This document shows, piece after piece, positions 9,278 through 17,699 of a DNA stretch of 64,000 nucleotides. The stretch spans positions 3,704,501-3,768,500 of the forward strand of contig NZ_CP121445.1 of NCBI RefSeq assembly GCF_029689925.1, in the 5' to 3' direction. The stretch comes from Anaerocolumna sp. AGMB13025. Lineage in GTDB: Bacteria > Bacillota > Clostridia > Lachnospirales > Lachnospiraceae. Both the position numbers and the translations under genes were made by a program. The notes under the pieces were generated by a model, which searched no databases, had not been told where the DNA came from, and saw nothing but the letters and a program-made list of their open reading frames with translations. Position 1 is the first letter of the stretch, and every line of letters begins with the position of its first letter.

Positions 9278-10280
9278 TAATCTCGTCACCTCCACCTCTG
9301 GATATAATAATTTCAGCGGAGTCTTCCAATTTTCTTATGATATTAACAATCTTCTGCTGTGCTTCTTCTACATCCTTTAATCTGACAGGTCCCATAAATT
9401 CCATATCTTCTTTAATCATAGCAGCAAGACGTTTGGAAAGGTTATTAAAGATAACTGTCTGAACTTCTTCATTGGAGCCCTTAAGTGCAACTGCAAGTTC
9501 ATTATTATCAACTTCTCTGAGTACTCGTTGAATCGATTTATCATCAAGGGAAAGAATATCTTCGAATACGAACATCTTTCTTCTGATTTCGTCTGCCAAT
9601 TCAGGTTCTTCAATTTCCAGGGTTTCCATAATATGTTTTTCTGTTCCACGGTCAACCGTATTTAAGATTGCTACGATAGAATCCACACCGCCGACAATGG
9701 TGTAATCCTGATTAACCAGTGAGGATAATTTACGTTCCAGCACTCGTTCCACCTCTTTAATAACATCCGGTGAAGTGCGGTCCATCTGTGCGATACGTTT
9801 TGCAACATCTGCCTGTTTATCTGGAGGTAAGGCAGATATAATGGATGAGGCCTGCCCGGAAGACAGATAAGATAAAATAAGGGCTATGGTCTGAGGATGC
9901 TCATCCTGTATAAAGTTCATCATCTGACTTGCATCTGTTTTTCTGACAAATTCAAACGGACGCACCTGTAAGGATGCAGTCAGCTTACCAATAACATCTT
10001 TTGCTTTTTCTTCACCCAAAGCTTTTTCTAAAAGTTCTTTGGCATAAGCGATACCACCTTCAGCAATATACTGCTGTGCCAGACAGATTTCATAAAACTC
10101 ATCCAAAACCTGTTCTTTGGTGGCCGGTGAAACACTGCGGGTATTGGCAATCTCCAGCGTCAGCTGTTCTATTTCATCTTCTTTTAAGTGTTTAAATATG
10201 CTGGCTGATTTTTCCGGTCCAAGTGCGATTAAGAGTACCGCAGCTTTTTGAACCCCCGTAATTTCAGTATTCTTAGCCAT
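9270..10280 (-). CDS. fliG: Flagellar motor switch protein FliG
   Basis: FliG sits on the FliF ring and transmits torque from MotA. The 336-aa length and the three helical domains are canonical: an N-terminal FliF-binding domain (KAAVLLIALGPEKSASIFKH), a middle domain (EHPQTIALILSYL, a conserved EHPQ motif near residue 128), and a C-terminal domain with charged residues that contact MotA (DDKSIQRVLREVDNNELAVA). A Shine-Dalgarno (AAGGAGG) precedes ATG. The gene end overlaps the fliH start. Confidence 0.98.
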   Translation of the reverse strand: MAKNTEITGVQKAAVLLIALGPEKSASIFKHLKEDEIEQLTLEIANTRSVSPATKEQVLDEFYEICLAQQYIAEGGIAYAKELLEKALGEEKAKDVIGKLTASLQVRPFEFVRKTDASQMMNFIQDEHPQTIALILSYLSSGQASSIISALPPDKQADVAKRIAQMDRTSPDVIKEVERVLERKLSSLVNQDYTIVGGVDSIVAILNTVDRGTEKHIMETLEIEEPELADEIRRKMFVFEDILSLDDKSIQRVLREVDNNELAVALKGSNEEVQTVIFNNLSKRLAAMIKEDMEFMGPVRLKDVEEAQQKIVNIIRKLEDSAEIIISRGGGDEIIV

Positions 10281-10308
10281 TTGGCATCCTCCTTAAAATT
10301 TCTTACTA

Positions 10309-11904
10309 TTAACCCCATTCATCGTTTAACCAGTTCCGTAGTAACTGAGCTACTGCATCCGGATTTTCATCCACAAATTTCTCAATCATCTTCTTGGTCT
10401 CTGATTTCTCACTGAATTCAATATCATCTAAGGACTGGTTCTCCTTCGTAGTAGCCAGAAGCTGTTCTACTGATAATTCCGGTTCCAGTTCGGTTACTTC
10501 AACTGGTGAAGTTCCCTTAAATACTACAAAGATCAGCAATGCTACGATTAATACCGCAAGAATAATCTGGAGGTAGAACGCAAAACCTCTTGTATTCGTT
10601 ACTTTTGGAACAAATAATGGCTGCTCATATACCAGAATTGACAACCTGTCTGCTGAAATACCAGTTGCCAGTGATACCATATTATATACATCAGCACTTG
10701 CAGCCTGTGGAGCAGGTGTTTGATAATTCGCTATATATTGATCGAATGTCTGGTCTGCTAATTCACCCTTATCTTTTAATTCATCTTCTTTAATGGTAAT
10801 AACCTTTGTACATACTATACTTCCCGAAGACTGATCCGGTATTACAGCACCGATTTCACGTTCTGTATTCGTGACCCTCTCGCTGGGGAGATATTCAATT
10901 TGGACTGTACTAGATGACGAACCCTGTGCACCGTCCGTCTGTCCTTGATATGTAGTTTCATCATTAGAGTCCGTACCAGGGGGGCCACCGGCACTGCTGC
11001 TGGTATTCTTAGCCTCATAAGAATAATAATTCTTATATAGACCCTGGTCCTGTCCTTCCGCCGGGATCTGCTCGGTAAAGAGTTCCGTTACCTTGTCCAT
11101 ATTAAGAGACCAGTTAAACATAGGCTGGACATCTGTGTAACCCAACTTCATCATGAGCATATATATATTGTTGTTATAAGTATTCTGAAGTTTTTCACGA
11201 TATTCCAAGACAGAGTTGGCACTCCCTGAGTACAAATCATCTTTTCCGCCAAATAACAGATTACCATTTTGATCAATAACTTTAATCTTATCCGTAGATT
11301 CATTGCCAATGGCGGCAGCAACATATTCTGCGACTGCCTGAGCAGTTGAGATGTTAAAATCATCTGTAATGGTTAAGGCTACGCTGGCCGGATAGTTCTG
11401 CTTTTCAGATAAGACACTGAAGGAATTTTCCTGTGGTACGTAGGTGACCTGGGCATCCTTGATTCCAGTCATCGTAATTAAATATTTTCTGATTTCTGAT
11501 TGTATATATAAATGATTCTTTAAATTTCGGTCGCTGTTGGTAGTACTTAAACTATTGTTCATCAATTGATCCATTGATAAACCCGAAGTAGGGACATCAC
11601 TGCTGTATACTAAAAGAAGAGCATCCGAATATTTCTTTTTATCTACTGATATTGTAACTTTATCGCTATCAAGTTTATATGCAATACCCTTATCTTCCAA
11701 TATTTTAGCTACAGCACTCGCGTCTTTTGTTGTTTCATTCACAATTAACGTTTTATACTCTGTCCTGTTCATAAATGTAACTAATATAATCAATGCCAAG
11801 AAAACAGTCGCAATTACACTAATAATAATTGTCTTCTGCTTACTTGAATATTTATTCCATTGATTTAATAGCTGAACCGGTATCTGTTTTAGTTTGTCAA
11901 CCAT
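10309..11904 (-). CDS. fliF: Flagellar MS-ring protein FliF
   Basis: FliF forms the membrane MS ring, the platform for the rotor and export gate. The 531-aa protein has an N-terminal membrane helix (about residues 25-45), ring-building periplasmic-type domains (LVNETTKDASAVAKILEDKG, here seen as the segments LIVNETTKDASAV and AKILEDKGIAYKL), a disordered Ser/Gly/Gln-rich linker near 310-350, a second membrane helix (about 440-460), and a short acidic cytoplasmic tail ending in LLRNWLNDEWG, the FliG-binding segment. Confidence 0.97.
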   Translation of the reverse strand: MVDKLKQIPVQLLNQWNKYSSKQKTIIISVIATVFLALIILVTFMNRTEYKTLIVNETTKDASAVAKILEDKGIAYKLDSDKVTISVDKKKYSDALLLVYSSDVPTSGLSMDQLMNNSLSTTNSDRNLKNHLYIQSEIRKYLITMTGIKDAQVTYVPQENSFSVLSEKQNYPASVALTITDDFNISTAQAVAEYVAAAIGNESTDKIKVIDQNGNLLFGGKDDLYSGSANSVLEYREKLQNTYNNNIYMLMMKLGYTDVQPMFNWSLNMDKVTELFTEQIPAEGQDQGLYKNYYSYEAKNTSSSAGGPPGTDSNDETTYQGQTDGAQGSSSSTVQIEYLPSERVTNTEREIGAVIPDQSSGSIVCTKVITIKEDELKDKGELADQTFDQYIANYQTPAPQAASADVYNMVSLATGISADRLSILVYEQPLFVPKVTNTRGFAFYLQIILAVLIVALLIFVVFKGTSPVEVTELEPELSVEQLLATTKENQSLDDIEFSEKSETKKMIEKFVDENPDAVAQLLRNWLNDEWG

Positions 11905-11928
11905 GTTACTGCTCCTCTAGTCATCGAG

Positions 11929-12240
11929 TTAGAATTGGAGATTCATAATCTCTTTATAAGATTCTAATACCTTATTTCTTACAGCCACCGTATATTGGAG
12001 TGAAAGGTTGGCTTTCTGCTGTGCAACCTGCAGATCATGGGTATTGTCAGTAAAACCTAACGCATATGACATTTCCGCTTTCTCTGCAGCATCTGTTAAA
12101 TTACCCGTTTCTTTTATCATAGAAAGGGCTGATTGAAACAGATTTTCAAATGTTTCATTTTTATTCGCTTTATTAACTGCAGTAGAATCTGTGTTAAACG
12201 TACTAAGATTTGATATACCATTCAGTAATGCTATGTCCAT
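11929..12240 (-). CDS. fliE: Flagellar hook-basal body complex protein FliE
   Basis: FliE is the small adaptor that joins the MS ring to the rod and is among the first exported proteins. At 103 aa it has family length. The conserved C-terminal half is visible (LTDAAEKAEMSYALGFTDN, then LQVAQQKANLSLQYTVAVRNKVLESYKEIMNLQF, split as LQVAQQKANLSLQYTVAVRN and KVLESYKEIMNLQF). It follows flgB and flgC, as in the Bacillus fla/che operon, and has GGGGG upstream of ATG. Confidence 0.95.
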   Translation of the reverse strand: MDIALLNGISNLSTFNTDSTAVNKANKNETFENLFQSALSMIKETGNLTDAAEKAEMSYALGFTDNTHDLQVAQQKANLSLQYTVAVRNKVLESYKEIMNLQF

Positions 12241-12257
12241 AAGTTACCCCCTATTAA

Positions 12258-12698
12258 TTATTTTCCCACTTCTAATCCCTTTAAAGCCATATTTTTAGTG
12301 GCATTAAATGCCGTTATGTTTGCTTCATATGACCGGCTGGCATCAATTAAATTCGTCATTTCGGTCACCGTATTAATATTTGGATAGGCTACATATCCAT
12401 CTTTATCAGCATCCGGATGAGACGGATCGTACACCATGTTAAGAGGTGTCTTCTTATCTTCCGTAATCTCAGTTACCTTAACCCCGTTACCAGCTCTGGT
12501 ACCAGTCTTACTATTTAATACAGCTGCAAATGGTTCTGTGCCTTTTTCTGCAAATACAACCATCTTACGTCTGTAAACCTGACCGTTTTCATCTCTGGTT
12601 GTTTTTACATTGGCTATATTTTGTGATATAATATCCATTCTGAGTCTTTGTGCTGTCATTCCGCTTGCGCTGATATTCAATCCATCCATTAAAGACAT
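12258..12698 (-). CDS. flgC: Flagellar basal-body rod protein FlgC
   Basis: FlgC is a proximal rod subunit exported through the basal body. The 146-aa protein opens with the rod family signature (GLNISASGMTAQRLRMDII, then SQNIANVKTTR) and ends with the matching C-terminal helix (LIDASRSYEANITAFNATKNM). Length and sequence are canonical. It is separated from flgB by 11 bp and lies upstream of fliE. Confidence 0.97.
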   Translation of the reverse strand: MSLMDGLNISASGMTAQRLRMDIISQNIANVKTTRDENGQVYRRKMVVFAEKGTEPFAAVLNSKTGTRAGNGVKVTEITEDKKTPLNMVYDPSHPDADKDGYVAYPNINTVTEMTNLIDASRSYEANITAFNATKNMALKGLEVGK

Positions 12699-12709
12699 AT
12701 AACACCCTC

Positions 12710-13099
12710 CTAATTATTGGTTAATACCGACTTAATTCTGCTGAATTCCTGAGTCATGGAATCTAACAAAGTATAATACCTTATCTGATTCTCAGCTTCC
12801 ATAGCCGATTCCGTATCAATATCTACATTATTACCATCCAGCCGGTAGCTTAAATTAGAATGATCTGTATAGACGGAAGCCTCTAAAGAATTTAAATCCG
12901 CATTAGCAACTTTTTGATTCAAGGTTCCCTTGCCTTGAAGCTCTCTTGCCAAATAAGTCTGAAATTCAATATCCTTTCGCTTATAATTAGGTGTACTTAC
13001 GTTTGCTATATTATTAGTTATTAATTCATTTCTTGTCCAGCTGGCATCTGCAGCTTTGTCCAAAATATTGATATAATTAAACGCATTCGAACCTATCAT
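12710..13099 (-). CDS. flgB: Flagellar basal-body rod protein FlgB
   Basis: FlgB is the most proximal rod subunit. The 129-aa sequence has the rod signature (ASWTRNELITNNIANVSTPN, then YKRKDIEFQ) and a C-terminal helix with a Gln-Ile-Arg-Tyr-Tyr segment. GAAAGGAG precedes the ATG by seven bases. It is the first gene of the flagellar operon: a terminator after codY and an extended -10 promoter lie in the 291 bp upstream. Confidence 0.97.
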   Translation of the reverse strand: MIGSNAFNYINILDKAADASWTRNELITNNIANVSTPNYKRKDIEFQTYLARELQGKGTLNQKVANADLNSLEASVYTDHSNLSYRLDGNNVDIDTESAMEAENQIRYYTLLDSMTQEFSRIKSVLTNN

Positions 13100-13178
13100 A
13101 TTTACACTCCTTTCGTATCTGGTATAATTATAATTATTTTATGACAAAAAAACAAGCAATTTTTATTCAACTAGTACT

Positions 13179-13189
13179 ATTATATCATA
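13179..13189 (-). promoter_or_regulatory. Extended -10 promoter of the flagellar operon (predicted)
   Basis: On the minus strand the sequence TATGATATAAT matches TNTGN-TATAAT exactly, with TATAAT at 13179-13184. No good -35 hexamer lies 16-18 bp upstream, as is usual for extended -10 promoters. The start would be near 13172, giving a leader of about 70 nt before flgB. I found no sigma-D type site (TAAA with GCCGATAT). Confidence 0.55.
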
Positions 13190-13230
13190 AAATGTAAAAA
13201 TATAACGCGAATTTTGTAATATTATATCGC

Positions 13231-13273
13231 AAAAAAGGATTTATGAGTCGAAATTCCTCATAAATCCTTTTTT
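13231..13273 (-). terminator. Intrinsic terminator after codY
   Basis: The arms 13231-13247 (starting aaaaaaggatttatgag) and 13257-13273 (ctcataaatcctttttt) form a perfect 17-bp stem with a 9-base loop. Both strands end in T-runs, so it could work in both directions. It separates codY transcription from the flagellar promoter at 13179-13189. Confidence 0.85.
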
Positions 13274-13390
13274 CATTATAATCTATTCCATTAATTAATA
13301 CTTTATTCTAATACCCTTAACATATATTTTGTCGTATTTTAATATAAATATTACAATTTATCTAATTATTCATAAAATACATTATTTTAA

Positions 13391-14161
13391 TTATTTATTC
13401 AATTTTTTTAATTCATCAAATACTACATCATTCAAAACCTTAATGTAGGTGCCTTTCATACCTGAGGATCTGGATTCGATCACTCCGGCACTTTCGAACT
13501 TTCTTAGTGCATTGACGATTACGGATCTGGTTATGCCGACTCGATCTGCTATTTTACTTGCAACCAGTATTCCTTCATTGCCTTCTAGCTCTTCAAATAT
13601 ATGAATGATAGCTTCTAATTCTGAAAAAGATAACGTACTAATCGCTGACTTAACGATTTGAACCTTTCTGTTCTCCTCTGCATTCTCTTCGTTCACGGAG
13701 CGCATCATCTCAAGACCGACAACAGTAGTACCATACTCACTTAAAATAATGTCATCCAGATCATATTGTTTGCTGCTTTTGTATAAGAACAAAGTACCCA
13801 GTCTCTCCCCAGCTATATCGATGGGATTAATAATCGCCTGATAGTTATTCTCTTGTTCAAATTCAAAACCTAATGTCAACAAATTAACATTCTCTTTGGT
13901 GGATAAAATGTTTAACAATCTTTCATTCAATAATTGATCGATATATCCTCCAACATTGTCTTTAATTAACTCTTTAATTTCTGTGATGTCATCCCTGTTT
14001 TTAATTCCTAATACTTTTCCCTTTTTACTTATCACAAGAATATTGGATTCCAAAATTTCACTCAATACTTCACAAATATCATTAAAGACAACCTTATGGG
14101 AATTATTATTGTGTAATAGTTTGTTAATCTTTCTTGTCTTGTCTAGCAACTGTACGCTCAT
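13391..14161 (-). CDS. codY: GTP-sensing global regulator CodY
   Basis: CodY is the GTP- and branched-chain amino acid-responsive regulator of low-GC Firmicutes that represses nutrient acquisition, motility and sporulation genes in rich conditions. The product (256 aa) has an N-terminal GAF-like domain with SEYGTTVVGLEM and the strongly conserved C-terminal winged helix (ELEGNEGILVASKIADRVG, then ITRSVIVNALRKFESAGVIE). I chose ATG 14159-14161 because GGGAGG is seven bases upstream and the N-terminus then aligns with other CodY proteins. The topA-codY-flgB order resembles Bacillus. Confidence 0.97.
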   Translation of the reverse strand: MSVQLLDKTRKINKLLHNNNSHKVVFNDICEVLSEILESNILVISKKGKVLGIKNRDDITEIKELIKDNVGGYIDQLLNERLLNILSTKENVNLLTLGFEFEQENNYQAIINPIDIAGERLGTLFLYKSSKQYDLDDIILSEYGTTVVGLEMMRSVNEENAEENRKVQIVKSAISTLSFSELEAIIHIFEELEGNEGILVASKIADRVGITRSVIVNALRKFESAGVIESRSSGMKGTYIKVLNDVVFDELKKLNK

Positions 14162-14273
14162 GAAACATCCTCCCAGTACCCCCACCGATTGATACTTATC
14201 TTTCTCTTAGTATCCAGCTGTACTAATTCACATAATATAAACGCATACGCATAATAATTGTGTTATCAGATAA

Positions 14274-14302
14274 ATCTTACCATAGATTTTTCATAAAAAC
14301 AA
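14274..14302 (-). promoter_or_regulatory. Sigma-A promoter of codY (predicted)
   Basis: The minus strand shows -35 TTGTTT (14297-14302), a 17-bp spacer, and -10 TAAGAT (14274-14279) with an extended TATGG just before it. The spacer contains TTTTTATGAAAAAT, a near-palindrome that matches the CodY box AATTTTCWGAAAATT at about 11 of 15 positions. This is a weak hint of autoregulation. Confidence 0.6.
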
Positions 14303-14362
14303 TAGTTATTCACCGATTTTGAAACACATTTACCAAAAAAAATACTGTTTTTAGCGTATTTA

Positions 14363-16426
14363 TCATTTTTTCGCTACAATACAACCACATTTTTCGTCAT
14401 TGCATACTAAACTCGTTCCTTTTTCTACCATGATTCCATTACATTTTGGGCATCTTTGCTCAGAAGGCTTCTGCCAGGTCATAAACTCACATTCCGGATT
14501 ATTTTCGCAGCCATAATATTTTCTGCCTTTTTTGGTTTTACGGATTACGACATCTTTACCACATAACGGACAAGCAACACCGATCTTTTCCAGATATGGT
14601 TTCGTATTGCGACAGTCAGGAAATCCCGGGCAGGCCAGGAATTTACCGTGGGGACCATATTTTATAACCATATTACGCCCGCACTCCTCACATATTATAT
14701 CGGTCTTTTCGTCTTCAATCTTAATCTCTTCCAGACTTTCTTCTGCCTGGGATACTGCCGCTTCCAAATCCGGGTAAAAATTACGGACAACGGTTTTCCA
14801 GGGAATAGATCCATCTTCGACGCCATCCAGAAGAGACTCTAAATTGGCGGTGAAGTTAACATCCACTATACTTGGAAATGCCTGCTTCATTATTTTATTT
14901 ACTACTTCTCCAAGTTCAGTAATATATAAATTTTTATTTTCTTTCACCACATATCTTCTAGCCATTATCGTTGTAATCGTAGGTGCATACGTACTTGGTC
15001 TTCCAATACCCAGTTCTTCTAATGTCTTGACCAGGGAGGCTTCTGTATAATGAGCCGGCGGCTGGGTAAAATGCTGGGAATGGTTTAACCTTGTCAGAGT
15101 AAGTTTTGCATCCTCCGTTAGATTTTTTAACATGATATTGTTTTGCTTTTCATCGTCTACTGTGGTATAAACAGACATATAACCATCAAAAATCAATTTA
15201 GAACCCGAGGTAGTGAAACGGTATCCGTTTCCATCAATCTTAACAGCAATGGTTTCATATTTGGCAGCCTGCATCCTGCTTGCAATAAATCTCTTCCAAA
15301 TCAGCTGGTATAATCTAAACTGGTCACGGCTTAAAGACTCTTTAACCACCACCGGCGTTAAGTCCACATAGGTAGGTCTAATTGCCTCATGGGCATCTTG
15401 AATTTTTTTACCGTTTTCCTTCGTCTTCTCCTTATCCGCAACAAATTCTGCACCATAACTTGATTGAATAAATTCTCTTGCTGCAGTATCCGCTTCTTCT
15501 GATATCCTTACCGAGTCGGTACGCAGATACGTAATTAAACCGACGGTCCCATGGTTTTCTATATCAACACCTTCATACAGCTGCTGCGCAAGCCGCATAG
15601 TTTTTGAGGTAGAAAAATTTAAATTCTTGGCAGCTTCCTGTTGTAAGGTACTGGTTGTAAACGGTAGTGGTGATTTTTTCTGACGTTCTCCACGTTTGAT
15701 TTCTGTAATGTTAAATTCAGCATTTTCTAAGTTCTTTAATATTTCATTTAATTCTGCTTCGGAATGAATGACTGTTCTTTCACTGCCGATTCCTGCAAAC
15801 TTAGCCGTTAAAGGGCTTTTATCTCCTTTAATATCAAATTCGCCTTCCAAATTCCAGTATTCTTCTGGAACAAATGCATTGATTTCTTCTTCCCTGTCAC
15901 AGATTATGCGCAGTGCAACTGACTGGACACGACCCGCACTTAAACCTCTTTTTACCTTAGCCCATAATAAGGGGCTGATTCGGTAGCCTACCATTCTATC
16001 AAGCATTCTTCTGGTCTGCTGGGAATCCACTAAATTCATATCAATATCCCTGGCCTGTTTAATTGAGGATTTAACAGCATTCTTTGTAATTTCGTTAAAA
16101 GTAATCCTGCTGGTATTGTTTTCTTCTAATTTTAAAGTTTTTGACAAATGCCAGGAAATCGCCTCACCTTCACGGTCAGGGTCAGTTGCAAGATAAACTT
16201 TATCGGCCTTTTTAACTTCTTTTCTGATTTTAGCCAGTAAATCTCCTTTTCCCCGGATTGTTATATATTTGGGTTCAAAATCATTGTTAACGTCAATTCC
16301 CATCTGGCTTTTCGGCAAATCCCTTACATGTCCGTTGGATGCGATTACTTCATAGTTACTTCCTAAAAATTTTTTAATTGTCTTAGCCTTTGCCGGTGAT
16401 TCTACTATCACTAGATTTTTAGACAT
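14363..16426 (-). CDS. topA: DNA topoisomerase I
   Basis: This type IA topoisomerase relaxes negative supercoils. The 687-aa protein has the N-terminal TOPRIM domain (LVIVESPAKAKTIKKFLG at the start and the acidic ATDPDREGEAISWHL near residue 110), the catalytic Tyr in LITYLRTDSVRIS (about residue 303), and three C-terminal four-cysteine zinc modules from about residue 575 (CEECGRNM, CPLCGKDV and CPKCNGIM as the first halves). Length and layout are typical of Firmicutes. The start has GGGGAG upstream. It lies between dprA and codY. Confidence 0.98.
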   Translation of the reverse strand: MSKNLVIVESPAKAKTIKKFLGSNYEVIASNGHVRDLPKSQMGIDVNNDFEPKYITIRGKGDLLAKIRKEVKKADKVYLATDPDREGEAISWHLSKTLKLEENNTSRITFNEITKNAVKSSIKQARDIDMNLVDSQQTRRMLDRMVGYRISPLLWAKVKRGLSAGRVQSVALRIICDREEEINAFVPEEYWNLEGEFDIKGDKSPLTAKFAGIGSERTVIHSEAELNEILKNLENAEFNITEIKRGERQKKSPLPFTTSTLQQEAAKNLNFSTSKTMRLAQQLYEGVDIENHGTVGLITYLRTDSVRISEEADTAAREFIQSSYGAEFVADKEKTKENGKKIQDAHEAIRPTYVDLTPVVVKESLSRDQFRLYQLIWKRFIASRMQAAKYETIAVKIDGNGYRFTTSGSKLIFDGYMSVYTTVDDEKQNNIMLKNLTEDAKLTLTRLNHSQHFTQPPAHYTEASLVKTLEELGIGRPSTYAPTITTIMARRYVVKENKNLYITELGEVVNKIMKQAFPSIVDVNFTANLESLLDGVEDGSIPWKTVVRNFYPDLEAAVSQAEESLEEIKIEDEKTDIICEECGRNMVIKYGPHGKFLACPGFPDCRNTKPYLEKIGVACPLCGKDVVIRKTKKGRKYYGCENNPECEFMTWQKPSEQRCPKCNGIMVEKGTSLVCNDEKCGCIVAKK

Positions 16427-16464
16427 ATACCCACTCCCCTTATCTGGTTTTGCTGCTTTTTTGT

Positions 16465-17553
16465 TTATGATATATATGCATAGTAATTCTTTCTTATTTG
16501 TTTGATATAATTTTTTAATTCCAAATTCATCAGGATTTCTGATAATTCCATTATACTTAAATTAGTTTCCCCAGCAATTTCATTCATATGCTTTGGTAAG
16601 AAACTTAGACAAGCATACACTATTTTTTCATTGGTTTCAAGTAATTTATCAATTTTTTTCTTTGGGTTTTTACAATTTTTATAATTTAATCCGTAATCTT
16701 CCAGAATATCCTCGGTGCCAGTGACCGGTTTTGCACCCATTTTAATCAAGTTATTACACCCGGAACTTAACTGATCCTTTATGCGTCCTGGTACGGCATA
16801 TACATTTTTACCCTGCTCAAGTCCCATATCCGCTGTTATTAACGATCCGCTCTTTTCTTTCGCTTCTATTACAAGGATTCCATCGGACATGCCACTAATT
16901 AAACGGTTACGCATAGGAAAATTATAAGGTTTCGGAAAAATTCCCGGTCCATATTCCGATATGATTCCTCCTTTTTCCTGCATATTCATATATAAGTTGA
17001 AATTTTCTTTCGGATAACAGATATCGACACCGCATCCTTCCACCGCATAGGTACTTCCTCCTGCGGTTATTGCTCCCTCATGGGCATAACCATCGATACC
17101 TCTTGCCAGCCCGCTTATGATTCCGACGCCTGCCTCTGCCAGTTCACCTGCCAAGTATTTTGCCGTCTCCCTTCCATAATCAGAGCAATTTCTGGCTCCG
17201 ACAACGGCTATACTGATTTTCTCCTTCTGGGGCAATCTTCCCTTAACATAGAGGGCATAAGGCGGATTATATATATTATGCAGCTTCTCCGGATACTGGT
17301 CCTCCTCTTTCGTTACAAAATATATGCCTTTACTTAAAAGTTTAGCATAATTTTCTTGTATTCTTCCTGACTCTTTGCTTTTTAAAATGGCTTCGGTATC
17401 TGCCTTTGATAATACCGTTATTTGCTCCAAGCCTTTTCCATTATCCAGATAGATCTGTTCCGGAGTTCCAAAGAATTCTAACAGAGCTTGGGTCTTCTTT
17501 AATCCAATCTGGTCTATATTGCATAGCCAAAACCAATATTCCTTCTGTGTCAT
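16465..17553 (-). CDS. dprA: DNA processing protein DprA
   Basis: DprA binds single-stranded DNA and loads RecA during natural transformation; it is also found in many bacteria with no known competence. The 362-aa product has the Rossmann-like DprA core (VVGARNCSDYGRETAKYLAG, then GIISGLARGIDGYAHEGAI and VYAVPGRIKDQLSSGCN) and a C-terminal winged-helix-like end. I chose ATG 17551-17553 because GGAGG lies five bases upstream; a longer frame from 17586 has no such signal. It lies between comM and topA. Confidence 0.95.
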   Translation of the reverse strand: MTQKEYWFWLCNIDQIGLKKTQALLEFFGTPEQIYLDNGKGLEQITVLSKADTEAILKSKESGRIQENYAKLLSKGIYFVTKEEDQYPEKLHNIYNPPYALYVKGRLPQKEKISIAVVGARNCSDYGRETAKYLAGELAEAGVGIISGLARGIDGYAHEGAITAGGSTYAVEGCGVDICYPKENFNLYMNMQEKGGIISEYGPGIFPKPYNFPMRNRLISGMSDGILVIEAKEKSGSLITADMGLEQGKNVYAVPGRIKDQLSSGCNNLIKMGAKPVTGTEDILEDYGLNYKNCKNPKKKIDKLLETNEKIVYACLSFLPKHMNEIAGETNLSIMELSEILMNLELKNYIKQIRKNYYAYIS

Positions 17554-17699
17554 ACTATCCTCCATCTGCCGCAAAACGGCAATCAAATACTGTGTGAAAA
17601 AACACCTTCTGTACTTTTACCGGTTAAAAAACCTTTCTCGTATCAACCTAAACACCTTTTTGTGTACTCCACCAATCAACACAACGTGGTTTAAGAGAT

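Noticed and set aside
13100-13230. Sigma-D promoter before flgB
   Set aside because: No TAAA with GCCGATAT at 14-16 bp is present; an extended -10 sigma-A site fits better for this early operon.
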